Program-made: the position numbers and the translations under genes
Shown here: positions 34,702 to 42,820 of the stretch, piece by piece
How the letters are laid out: each line of letters begins with the position of its first letter
How positions within the stretch are numbered: the first letter of the stretch is position 1
Origin: Thermoplasmatales archaeon SW_10_69_26
GTDB lineage: Archaea; Thermoplasmatota; SW-10-69-26
Length of the DNA: 51,676 bases
Assembly (NCBI GenBank): GCA_003009755.1
Contig: PXUB01000019.1
Span: 22,986 to 74,661 of the forward strand
Direction: 5' to 3'
Notes under the pieces: model-generated
Database searches by the model: none
Told to the model about the DNA's origin: nothing
What the model saw: the letters and a program-made list of their open reading frames with translations, nothing else

Positions 34702-35421
34702 TCCCCCCCCCCCCCCCCCCATGTCGCCGTGCTCGAGGGGCTGCTCGTTGCCCGGCTTGAGCCGTTCGTCGTTCAGCCGGGTCCCGTTCGTCGAGACCCG
34801 AAGGTCGACCAGCCGGAACTCGCCGTCCCCCTTGAGGATCTCGGTGTTCTGTGCCGACAGGTAGGGATCGTACTGCAGGCAGATCTGGGCCTCCGTGCTG
34901 CGCCCGATGACCCAGCCGCGCCCCTCCGACGGGTCGGGATCGATGTCGCGCAGGTGGTACACCTGGTCGTCCTGGGCTCCCTGCAAGAGGACGAGCTTGG
35001 GTCCCTCGCGCCATTTCGAGCCCGTCTCGTCGACGGAGCGCTCGGTGTTGAAGGGGTCGATCGCGCCCTCGGTCCCGGGAGCCAGCAGTTGGCGAAGCTC
35101 CTTGAGCAGACCGAAGACGGCCGGCTCGTTGACCATGTACTCACGCCGGTCGCGCCCCTGCTGGTTCGGACGGGTCGAGGACCGGACGAGGTCGGATTCC
35201 TCCAGCCGGGTGAGGTGGTGGCGGACGCCTTGGCGGGTGAGCTTGCGGTCTTCGTTCTCGTCCTCGGCCGACCCAGCCGGTGTGAGGTGGATGTCGTCGA
35301 CCGTTCGCGGTTGCTGCAGCTCGGAGACCAATCGCAGACGGTTCGAGGAAGCCAGGGCCCTGAGTTTCGATCCCATCTCTTCCAAATCCTGAGTCCCAGA
35401 TGAGCTCCCCCGCGACTGCAT
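34630..35421 (-). CDS. Winged-helix transcription factor with C-terminal FHA domain
   Basis: 263 residues from ATG 35421, set by a TATA box 22-28 nt upstream. Residues 10-100 are an ArsR-like winged helix (LRALASSNRLRLVSEL, then KLTRQGVRHHLTRLEESDLV). Residues 160-240 are an FHA domain: WVIGRS, then LSAQNTEIL in the place of SxxH, then STNGTRLNDERL. The last strands of the FHA fold are missing: after LEHGD the frame enters a poly-Gly stretch from the G18 run, and the final 27 residues are antisense to the kinase gene. The intact protein would bind DNA and a phospho-Thr partner, plausibly a target of the convergent kinase. Confidence 0.82.
   Translation of the reverse strand: MQSRGSSSGTQDLEEMGSKLRALASSNRLRLVSELQQPRTVDDIHLTPAGSAEDENEDRKLTRQGVRHHLTRLEESDLVRSSTRPNQQGRDRREYMVNEPAVFGLLKELRQLLAPGTEGAIDPFNTERSVDETGSKWREGPKLVLLQGAQDDQVYHLRDIDPDPSEGRGWVIGRSTEAQICLQYDPYLSAQNTEILKGDGEFRLVDLRVSTNGTRLNDERLKPGNEQPLEHGDMGGGGGGRGSPRTAMTDLPPDHLVGVLAPR
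34681..34720. repeat. Hairpin followed by an 18-C homopolymer
   Basis: CGCGGTTC (34681-34688) pairs with GAACCGCG (34694-34701) around a 5-nt loop. After one T come 18 consecutive C (34703-34720). Both converging genes read into it and neither shows its expected end here. It could be a slippage-prone tract, or a place where reads failed and sequence is missing. One extra C would end the kinase at 34760. Confidence 0.8.
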
Positions 35422-35442
35422 AACTCCGTCAAACGAGCGGCA

Positions 35443-35449
35443 GCATATA
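35443..35449 (-). promoter_or_regulatory. TATA box for the FHA regulator
   Basis: On the minus strand CTATATG with a consensus core, 22-28 nt before the ATG at 35421. A textbook leaderless arrangement. Confidence 0.6.
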
Positions 35450-35933
35450 GGATTTCGCGACGGGAGTCGAACAGCGGTCGAACCAGCCTCGACCCGCTTC
35501 GCCGCCGACCCCGAGATGGACGATCGTGCCCAACCAACGACCGGCCGACGATGCGACGAGGGCGCTCGCGGCTGGCGGTTGTGCAGGTCACGAGAGGCGA
35601 AGGTGGACGCCGCGAGGAAAGGGGAGATGGGTGGGGGAGCGCCGCGGGGGGACGCGGAAAGCCGAGCCGTGGACACGCGAGCAACCACCGGGCGGTGGTC
35701 GCAAGACGAGGGAACACTGAGGGCTCGCTGAAGCGCCCGGTCCCCCCCCGCGACGGGACCATAGAGGAAACGCCCGGTCCTTCATCCAAGCGAACCACCG
35801 GTTTCGCTTCCCAAACGGTCGTTGCGACCCCCTGCCAGGGCAAGGCGAGCCGTGGGTCGACCCCGTTCAGCCTCGAAAGGTATTTGCCCCACGCGCCAAT
35901 CCAAATCCACACACGAAGCCCTCCGCAGCTGAC
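35450..35933. other. 484-bp intergenic stretch without a recognised gene
   Basis: Between the FHA regulator promoter and tRNA-Phe. Short frames exist on both strands but none looks like protein. A direct repeat CGCCCGGTCC occurs at about 35734 and 35771, and there are G-rich runs such as GGGTGGGGGAG. I looked for RNase P and SRP RNA features and saw none I could trust. The 60 bp before the tRNA include AAAGGTATTTGCC, a possible tRNA promoter. Confidence 0.4.
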
Positions 35934-36006
35934 GGGACAGTAGTTCAGTTGGGAGAACGTCCGACTGAAGATCGGAAGGTCGCCGGTTCGAGTCCGGCCT
36001 GTCCCA
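35934..36006 (+). tRNA. tRNA-Phe (GAA)
   Basis: A full cloverleaf can be drawn: acceptor GGGACAG with CTGTCCC, D stem GTTC with GAAC, anticodon stem TCCGA with TCGGA enclosing CTGAAGA (anticodon GAA), T stem GCCGG with CCGGC around TTCGAGT, discriminator A. No CCA is encoded. Its 3' end is the attachment site of the integrated element. Confidence 0.95.
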
Positions 36007-36007
36007 C
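35990..36007 (+). repeat. attL: tRNA-Phe 3' end used as attachment core
   Basis: Eighteen bases (35990-36007), from the T loop through the acceptor 3' strand and one base beyond, are repeated exactly at 49740-49757. A 16-base part (35994-36009) is also present at 49385-49400. Insertion into a tRNA 3' end that leaves the tRNA intact is the classic mode of tyrosine-recombinase elements. Confidence 0.8.
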
Positions 36008-36043
36008 TTAGGACCTGCAGGGGTCCTGCCCATCGATTCTCAC

Positions 36044-37096
36044 CTAGCTTCCCCCCGAAGTTGTGGGGGCGTTCTGCCAAGCGCGAATCAACCAGTCATC
36101 GCCATGCGAGTGGTGCCACACCTCGACGTTCTTCGCGTAGGTGTTCCGTACCCGTTCCGTCGACTTGTGGCCCAGCCAGTTGGCGATTTGATCGAAGTTG
36201 TAGCCCGCCTTCTCGTCGTGTGTCTGGATGAGACGGGCCGTCGCGCACCAGTGTCGGCAGTGCCTGAGATCGAACCACTCGGCGTGGGGTTTCACCCGGC
36301 GCTTGATCGCCTGCCCTAGGGTCTTCTTCGACGCGAACTCCTCCCCCGTCTCGGGGTTGGGGAACATCGCGTCCGTCTTGGGGTCGAGCTTGGGCCGCCA
36401 GGTATCGATCCAGTTCGTCAGGCTGGCGTGCCGCCGACTGGTTGCTAGCCAGTCGGGCTCGACGTAGACGAGGTTCGGGCGTCCGCTCTTCTTGCGCTGG
36501 ATGAACTCCAGCGTCTGCGACTCCGGGTCGAAGTCGTCCACTCGGAGCGTATACAGCTCGTCGGGACACCGTAGCCCGATGCCGTAGGCGAACGCCAGGG
36601 CGTACTTGACGAAGTGGTGCTCCGGATTCCGGTTGGGCTGAGGTGCATACTGAATCTCGCACAACAGCTCGTGCACCTGTTCCGGGCTGGGAACGTCGTT
36701 CATCGAGCCCGACCCCCCGCCCTTGGGGACGGAGGGCCAGATGTTCTCCGGCAACCCCATGAAGGCCGCGAACGCCTTGATCGCCTTGTCGTCGTTCACG
36801 AGGCCTCCACGGCCCGTGGTGTCGTCGTGGTCCCGACGGTACTGGAAGTACAACCGGTAGCTGGTCACGAGCTCCCAGGCCGTAGACCGGAACTCGACCG
36901 GCTGGGGCTCGTAATTCGCCATGAACTCCCAGTGGGCCAGGTACTTGCGGGTCGTACCGGGCTTCAGGTTGCGTTCGTTGCGGAGATACTGTCGGGCTTC
37001 CCATACTTCCCAGTCCGGGTTAAACCACTCTTCGGCAGGTTCGACCTTGGCTCGGAGCCTGTTCTTGTGGGTCGGTCCCCAGGCTCCGTCGTGCAT
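36044..37096 (-). CDS. Tyrosine recombinase (integrase) of the element
   Basis: 350 residues from ATG 37096, preceded by a GGTGA ribosome site; the frame is open to a GTG at 37210 but that part is low-complexity. The N-terminal part is a SAM-like core-binding domain (residues about 20-125, with TRKYLAHWEFM). The catalytic domain has Arg in GLRCPDEL near 180, Lys in RKKSGRP near 205, HxxR-type motif DLRHCRHWCAT near 290, GHKS near 320 and the nucleophile Tyr in RNTYAK near 330. It should integrate and excise the element at the tRNA-Phe site that lies 37 bp beyond its stop. Confidence 0.92.
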   Translation of the reverse strand: MHDGAWGPTHKNRLRAKVEPAEEWFNPDWEVWEARQYLRNERNLKPGTTRKYLAHWEFMANYEPQPVEFRSTAWELVTSYRLYFQYRRDHDDTTGRGGLVNDDKAIKAFAAFMGLPENIWPSVPKGGGSGSMNDVPSPEQVHELLCEIQYAPQPNRNPEHHFVKYALAFAYGIGLRCPDELYTLRVDDFDPESQTLEFIQRKKSGRPNLVYVEPDWLATSRRHASLTNWIDTWRPKLDPKTDAMFPNPETGEEFASKKTLGQAIKRRVKPHAEWFDLRHCRHWCATARLIQTHDEKAGYNFDQIANWLGHKSTERVRNTYAKNVEVWHHSHGDDWLIRAWQNAPTTSGGS

Positions 37097-37281
37097 ACTG
37101 TCACCGTTCGATGGTCTCGTGTCGTGTGGCGCGGGAGTACCCTGGCTAGGGTGACCACCTCGACTGGGGCCAGTGTCGTCCGGAGCCTTGGACCCTTCGT
37201 CGTGACCCACGGAGGTCCCCAGGGTGGAGTTGAACCACCAGCCCCCGATCCAGACCCCAAGCTGGGCCAGCCTGGGGTTGA

Positions 37282-37555
37282 CCAGGCCTAGGCCTGGGCC
37301 GGCCTGCTGGACGAGAGCCGTTCTCGCCTGGCATTCGCCTGGACAATCCAGCTCACCACCCGTGGCACGGACGGCTCTTCGCCTTCCAGGGTACCAGCCT
37401 ACCGAAGGCAGGTAGGTGAGGGCCGTTCTCAGCCTGGAGTGTCAGGCTGAGGCCTGGTGTTCGGGGGTGCGTATGGGGAGGCCCCTATGGCGGGTTGAAC
37501 CGCCTACCTGGGGATAGGGGCGGATAGAGGAGAGCCTCTACCCTGGGAGGGTAGG
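37282..37555. repeat. Cluster of perfect inverted repeats behind the integrase
   Basis: Noncoding 380 bp (37211-37590) between the integrase and the next gene. It contains a 16-bp palindrome CCAGGCCTAGGCCTGG (37282-37297), CGAGA/TCTCG (37312-37326), CTCAGCCTG/CAGGCTGAG (37429-37452), GGCGG/CCGCC (37490-37505) and CTACCCT/AGGGTAG (37539-37555). Possible roles are a replication origin, recombinase/excisionase binding sites, or structured RNA. Confidence 0.6.
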
Positions 37556-37590
37556 CATAGGATCTCTAAGCCGTCGGTTGACGGCCGATA

Positions 37591-37917
37591 TTACGTCTCG
37601 CTCTCAGGGGTCGAGCTGGGAGCCTCCATTTGTTCTGGGGCTTGGGGGTGGTCCAGCTCGCGCAAGGCCTGGCCTACCTCTTCCAGGCCCTCAGCTAGCT
37701 GACGGGGCCGGCCCATGACCCAGAGGGCTTGACCGGTGTCCTCCCAGGTCTCGTTGCCAGCAATGTCGGTTTGCTGGCGGTGTTTCTGGATCGAGTACAC
37801 CAGCCGCTCTTCCTCTGTGGGGTCCTCAGGTGTCACCCGGAAGAGCATCGGGACGAAGCCAACCCGTCCTGACATGTTGATCGGCTCACTCTTGTCGATG
37901 AGGTCGAAATCAGCCAT
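37591..37917 (-). CDS. Small hypothetical protein coupled to the primase
   Basis: 108 residues from ATG 37917, with GGAGGTGA eight bases upstream. It begins 2 nt after the stop of the primase gene. The sequence has a beta-like start (GRVGFVPMLFRV), a charged middle and a helical, Gln/Glu-rich end. No family recognised. The tight coupling to the primase suggests a role in element replication. Confidence 0.65.
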   Translation of the reverse strand: MADFDLIDKSEPINMSGRVGFVPMLFRVTPEDPTEEERLVYSIQKHRQQTDIAGNETWEDTGQALWVMGRPRQLAEGLEEVGQALRELDHPQAPEQMEAPSSTPESET

Positions 37918-37918
37918 C

Positions 37919-38776
37919 TCAGTTCTCACCTCCTCGCCGGTGCCCAGCCGGGGAGCTTAGGGCCGCCTGCCTGGCCCGGGCTATGGTTCGTCGTAGGTAT
38001 GCAGGCGCTCTCTGGGGCGCTTTCTGGCCCCAGGTGAGGAGGATCTGACCGATCTGGTCATCGGAGAAGCCGGCCTCGGCCATCCCCTTGGCCAGCATGA
38101 ACTCGGCTCCGCTCCGGTCCCTCACACGTCCCTCTCGGAGGGCCCGGACCTTCCTCCGGAATTTGGGGGCTTGTTCCCGGACGAACGCCTCGACGCGGCG
38201 GATGAGTTCGGGGGAGGCCCGGCTGTTGGCTTCAACACGGCCGGGGGGCGGCTGTGTTGCAGCCTGGAGGTCGAGATCGACGGTGAGATCGAGGTCAGCC
38301 AGGTCACAGATCCGCTCGGCATCGCCAGCGAAGGCGTACCGGGTGCCCGAGGGATGGATCGAGGGCGGGGCGACCACCAGGCCGCCTTGGCCCTTGAGGT
38401 CGCCTGCGCCGTGGGGGAGTTGACGGTTAGCGACGGGCTGCTCGGTCCGGGTGTAGACGTGGAATCCCCGACTGGTGGTCACCACGAGCGTCCTCTCGGC
38501 GATGGCCTGCGGAGGCTCGTGGAAGATCTCGTCCGTCCGTTCGGGATTGTCGAGGTCGAGGACGAGGAGGTTCTCGGATGGGGCTCCGGTCAGGACGCCC
38601 AGGTTGGCTTTGGGGCCAACGTTGGCCCACCGCTCGGGGTTGGGGTTCTGCCATCCTAGCCGTAGAGGCCTCTTGCTCTGGGCCCGGAGGGGGACCGTGG
38701 TTAGGTCAAGATCCTGATAGAGCCCCCGGAACCGGAGAAGCGTTTTTGATTCTGGAGCCTCGTGGCGTCTCTGCAT
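37919..38776 (-). CDS. Bifunctional DNA primase/polymerase (prim-pol type)
   Basis: 285 residues from ATG 38776. The prim-pol core is complete: TVPLRAQSKRPLRLGWQ near 20, NLGVLTGAPS near 50, metal-binding LLVLDLDNPE near 62, VVTTSRGFHVYTR near 92, and DLKGQGGLVVAPPSIHPSG near 120. A helical C-terminal part (200-280) follows, with no helicase domain. Such enzymes start replication of archaeal plasmids and viruses. It heads a two-gene unit and is divergent from the zinc-ribbon gene, sharing an A/T-rich promoter region at 38822-38850. Confidence 0.87.
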   Translation of the reverse strand: MQRRHEAPESKTLLRFRGLYQDLDLTTVPLRAQSKRPLRLGWQNPNPERWANVGPKANLGVLTGAPSENLLVLDLDNPERTDEIFHEPPQAIAERTLVVTTSRGFHVYTRTEQPVANRQLPHGAGDLKGQGGLVVAPPSIHPSGTRYAFAGDAERICDLADLDLTVDLDLQAATQPPPGRVEANSRASPELIRRVEAFVREQAPKFRRKVRALREGRVRDRSGAEFMLAKGMAEAGFSDDQIGQILLTWGQKAPQRAPAYLRRTIARARQAALSSPAGHRRGGEN

Positions 38777-38821
38777 GACAAGCCCGCTGGCCCAGCCGAG
38801 GGGGGTGGCCCCCGGCTGAGC

Positions 38822-38838
38822 GCATTCTATTCTATGGC
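38822..38838. promoter_or_regulatory. Divergent promoter region, prim-pol and zinc-ribbon genes
   Basis: ATTCTATTCTATGG is A/T-rich in GC-rich surroundings. Read on the plus strand it lies 20-30 nt before GTG 38851; on the minus strand ATAGAATAG lies about 45-60 nt before ATG 38776. One regulator could control both. Confidence 0.35.
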
Positions 38839-38850
38839 CTGTTATGCGGG

Positions 38851-39846
38851 GTGTCAACCTGCAACGGAATCGACCGGGGGGTGCAACAGATAACCGGGGG
38901 GTTTGCTACATCCGACGAATTTGACCTGGAAAATCCGGAGGGAGAAGGCTTCTGCTTAGGGCGTGAGGCGAAACGGCCCGACTTAGAGCGGGACCACTGG
39001 TGGGAGTACAAGAGCCACGATACAGCCAAAGGGTTCTGGAAGGACTGGCTGCGCGGTCGGTTGTCGGGCGGCAAGCGAGCCCGCTATGCTTCTAAACGGG
39101 AACTTTTCGACGGAGCCTACAAGGGAAGTCCAGAGCGGGCACTCTCGGATCTCCAAGACGCGGGGGAGGTCGATAAGACGAGTGAAGGATGGGCTCTCCT
39201 GCTTCGGGGAGGCGAGGAATGCGTATTCTGCCAGGAGAGTCTGGGGGATCATCTACGGTGTGACTCGGCCGATTGCACCTCGCCTGTCCAAAGATTGCCG
39301 TGTCCAAACTGTGACCATAGGTTCCCGATTGACCCCGTTCCACCCCACTCAGGCCCCTTCCAGTGCCCCTCAGGTCAGGCGGTCTACCGCTACCGGCTCC
39401 CAGAGACAGGTCGAGTCGAGAAGAATCTTGACTGCCCAGATCTAGAATGCGAGGGCACCCTTCGTCCGGAAGCCGGGCGGTTCCGATGTTCGGACTGCGG
39501 CAAGTCAGGCAAACCCGTATCAATCGCCTCCGGAACCCTACCGAAATGTCCGGCTTGCTTCACATTGGTCCGGATTCATGGAGACATCTACTGTCCCAGT
39601 TGTGGCCGAGACTTTCATCGGCTTCACGCGGAAGCTCGTGTCCAGTGGGACAGCGGGGGCGAGACCAAACTCTTCGAATATGATCCGTGGACCGCCAAGT
39701 CGACGGACGAGCTACGGGCTGAGGTCCAGGAAACGCTTGATGGGGCGGGGGTCGAAGAGGTTGGGGATGTGGATCTGAGGGTGACCCGATCGATTCGTCG
39801 TCAGAAGTTCTTCCTGCAGCCGGAGAAAATCTCGCCGCAGTTGTAG
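38851..39846 (+). CDS. Multi-zinc-ribbon protein of the element
   Basis: 331 residues from GTG 38851. The N-terminal 110 residues contain a helical, possibly winged-helix part (RELFDGAYKGSPERALSDLQDAG). From about 125 to 260 there are several Cys pairs of the CxxC type (CVFC, CPNC, CPDLEC, CSDCG, CPAC, CPSCG) forming three or four zinc ribbons. The C-terminus is charged. No family recognised; a nucleic-acid-binding role is likely. It sits upstream of the restriction-modification genes with 128 bp between and could regulate them or act in replication. Confidence 0.72.
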   Translation: MSTCNGIDRGVQQITGGFATSDEFDLENPEGEGFCLGREAKRPDLERDHWWEYKSHDTAKGFWKDWLRGRLSGGKRARYASKRELFDGAYKGSPERALSDLQDAGEVDKTSEGWALLLRGGEECVFCQESLGDHLRCDSADCTSPVQRLPCPNCDHRFPIDPVPPHSGPFQCPSGQAVYRYRLPETGRVEKNLDCPDLECEGTLRPEAGRFRCSDCGKSGKPVSIASGTLPKCPACFTLVRIHGDIYCPSCGRDFHRLHAEARVQWDSGGETKLFEYDPWTAKSTDELRAEVQETLDGAGVEEVGDVDLRVTRSIRRQKFFLQPEKISPQL

Positions 39847-39974
39847 TTGGAGGAGACGCGTCGGAGTTCCCGGCCTCTCCAATGGCCGACCCATGGTCGA
39901 CATAGCCAAGTAGGCTTAGGAGGCTGGGCACGGATATCTGGGCTCCTGGTTGAGCGCTACGGTTGGGGAAATGC

Positions 39975-42819
39975 ATGGCTGATGACAGAATAGATCAGTA
40001 CCGCCACGAGGACAAGCAGAGGAAAAACAACCCCCCGGTGGGTCTCGTTTCTCCCGAAACCGACCAAGATGGGGGACCGACCCGCTACGAGTTCGACCCA
40101 CACCTTGACCCCCAACTGATCTGGAGCGGTAAGAAGAGAACCGAGGACCTGGAAATCCCGACCGTCTCGCTGCACACGCATGAACGAATCGATCCGCAGA
40201 CGATTCTCGAGAAGGTCCGGAAGGAGCCACAGGGACCCCAGCAGATCTCACTCTTCGAAAGCGTCGAGGAAGACCTCCCTCTCCGACAGGCGATTGATTT
40301 CTACGAACACGAGCACGGGTGGTCTAACCGGCTAATCGCCGGAGATTCACTGTTAGTCATGAACTCCCTTCTCCAAAAGGAGGGACTGGCCGACAGCATC
40401 CAAATGGTCTACTTCGATCCACCTTACGGGATTGATTACGGTTCCAACTTCCAGCCATTCGTAGGGGATAGAAGCGTCCCTCACGAGGATGACGAGTACC
40501 TGACGAGGGAGCCTGAGATGGTCCAGGCGTACCGAGACACCTGGGAACTGGGAATCCATTCTTATTTGACCTATCTAAGAGAGAGATTGCGGCTCGTTCG
40601 GGAACTTCTGCCGGAATCAGGTGGGATATTCTTCCAGATCGGGGTCGAGAACATGCATTTCGTCCGCTGCATTCTTGACGAAATTTTCGGCCCCGAGAAC
40701 CATATGGCAACCATCATCATAATGAAACAACAAAGATCCAAGAAGGAAACATTCGACCAGGAAAACGACTTTATACTCTGGTACGCCAAGGACAAGGAGG
40801 AGGCTAAGTTCCGTCCCCTCTATAGAGAAAAGGACGAAGAGCAGATCGAGCAGCAATTCACGAAGATTGAGCTTCCCGATAGGTCAGTGGTCAGCAGAAA
40901 GAAATACCTCAAAGAACACGACAAGATACCCGAGGGCGCACGGCTATTCCATCCTCAAAGCATCTTCTCGCGTAGTGGCTCCGAGAGCACTAGCCAGCCC
41001 TACGAATGGGAGGGAGAGACTTACGAGCCTTCGAGCGGCTACTATTGGTCCACCAACCAGGAGGGCCTAGAGCGCCTTGATGAGCAGGATCGTCTGTTCG
41101 TGTCTAAGAGAGGGAGTACCCTTCGACGGAAGGTCTACCTTGATGAGCGTAGATACGAGCGCCTAACCAACGTCTGGGAAGATTCCGCACCTGGAGGTTT
41201 CAATTCAGAACGTATCTATGTTGTCCAGACCGCTTCGAAAGTGGTGGAGCGCTGCATCAACGCGGCGACGGAGCCTGGGGACATAGTATTCGATCCGACG
41301 TGCGGTTCGGGAACGACCGCCTTTGCGGCCGAGAGGCTTGGTCGGAGGTGGATCACCTGTGATACCTCCAGGGTTGCGGTGAACCTTGCGAAGCAGAGAC
41401 TCCTGACTGCCACTTATGGCTACTACAAGCTTGCAAATCCCAAGAAGGGGGTGACGGGAGATTTCGAATATGAGATCTATGAAGAGCTAAACCTCCGCCA
41501 CCTCACGACCGATGAGGAGCCGGAAGGCCAACCCCTCTATGACAAGCCGATTGAGGACAAATCAAAAGGTGCTGACCGTTGGCTCTCAATAGAGGCTGCC
41601 TTCCCCCTCTGGTCGAACTGACGCGATATGAAGCCAGCCAACGCCCGAGCTAGAGGAACTGAAACTCAGTCTCGGAGACCAAGGGGTCCCTTCAGGCCAC
41701 GAGTTCTGACGGGAGTAGCATTGGGGGTGCAGAGGACGAAAAGGACCCTTGTCGTCCGTGACCGGACGGTCGAGCTGCCGATCGGCGGCACCGAGCGCCC
41801 TCCTCGTTCTCGGTCAACCCGCCTCTCCCGGTTGGCTTGATAGGGTAGATGGGCGGGTCACGGCCCGTTGGCCGCACGAAGCCCGATTGAAAGGCCGCGT
41901 TCAGCACCAATCAAAAAGGCGTATCTCTGGGCCCTTCACCGTGGAGGCAGTACCTTCTCCTCTCGTGAAATCCATCGATGAAATCGGAGGGAAGGAAAAC
42001 CGGACAGTCCCCGTGAGTCACACGGAGGCTGAAAGGCAGTCCGAATGGCGTGACCAACTCTTGGCATCGGGTGTGAAAGGTCCGAATGGCCAGGAGATCT
42101 CCTTCTCGCACATCGAACCCGTCGGAGGGACGGACTACGTTCATGCCCGCGCTGAAACAGACGAGGAAGAGCCTAGGCAGGTCGTCGTTTCATTTGGGCC
42201 CCGCCACGCAGCCCTTGAACCCCGACAAGTGGAGCTAGCATGGCAAGAAGCTCGGCAGCTAAATCCTTCACCGGACATGATCGTTTTCGCCGCCTTCCAG
42301 TTCGATCCCGAGGCTGCGAAGGATATCGACGAGCTAACGTCAGAAAAGGCGGGTATGACGTTCCTAAAGGTCCAGATGGACACGGACCTGCTAACCGATG
42401 ATCTCAAGACTGGCGATTCGGGGGGAGAGAGTTTCTGGTTGATTGGCCAGCCTGACGTTGAGCTGTCAAAGAATGAGGAAGGCTCTTACAAGGTTCGCGT
42501 CAAGGGGTTCGATTACTATAACCCGGCAACGGGGGAGATCGAGTCGGGAGGTACGAAGAAGATCGCGATGTGGATGCTTGACCCCGATTATGACGGACGG
42601 AGCCTCTATCCGAGACAGGTTTTCTTCCCGATCCAGTCAAAGAACTTCGGATGGCAAAACTTAGAGAAATCACTGGATGAGGAAGTCGACCCTGAACGAA
42701 TCGAGGCGTACTCTGGAACAGAGTCGCTTGAATTCGAGGAGGGAGAGCACCAGCGGGCAGCGATCAAAATCGTGGATGACCGGGGCGTTGAAAGCCTCAA
42801 GATTTTGGACCTCGATTGA
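39975..42819 (+). pseudogene. mod: Type III DNA methyltransferase (mod), split by a small insertion element
   Basis: The first part (39975-41567) has the adenine-methyltransferase motifs DPPYGIDYGS near residue 150 and DPTCGSGTTAFAAERLG near 440, target region between. It then enters the insertion and stops at 41621. The second part (41917-42819) is the Mod C-terminal domain, beginning RRISGPFTVEAV and ending VDDRGVESLKIL. Removing 41568-41916 joins codons EDKSK to RRISG exactly in frame, giving about 831 residues, normal for this Mod subfamily. As it stands Mod is cut about 100 residues after motif I; the catalytic part might still fold, but the C-terminal domain is separate. A start inside the insertion (for example 41749) could allow its translation. 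Confidence 0.88.
41568..41908. mobile_element. 341-bp non-autonomous insertion (MITE-like) in mod
   Basis: Flanked by the 8-bp direct repeat AATCAAAA (41560-41567 and 41909-41916). Ends are imperfect terminal inverted repeats: both begin GGTGCTGA and 19 of the first 25 positions match. No transposase; the longest frame inside encodes 70 basic residues (41628-41840) with no family. The GGTG-start and 8-bp duplication resemble IS1- or IS1595-like ends, but the family cannot be fixed by eye. Confidence 0.85.
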
Positions 42820-42820
42820 T

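Noticed and set aside
35450-35933. RNase P or SRP RNA gene
   Set aside because: A GAGGAAAG-like string tempted me, but the conserved partner regions and long pairings could not be found on either strand.
41628-41840. 70-codon frame inside the 341-bp insertion as a transposase
   Set aside because: Far too short and Arg-rich, with no DDE or other catalytic pattern; the element is non-autonomous.
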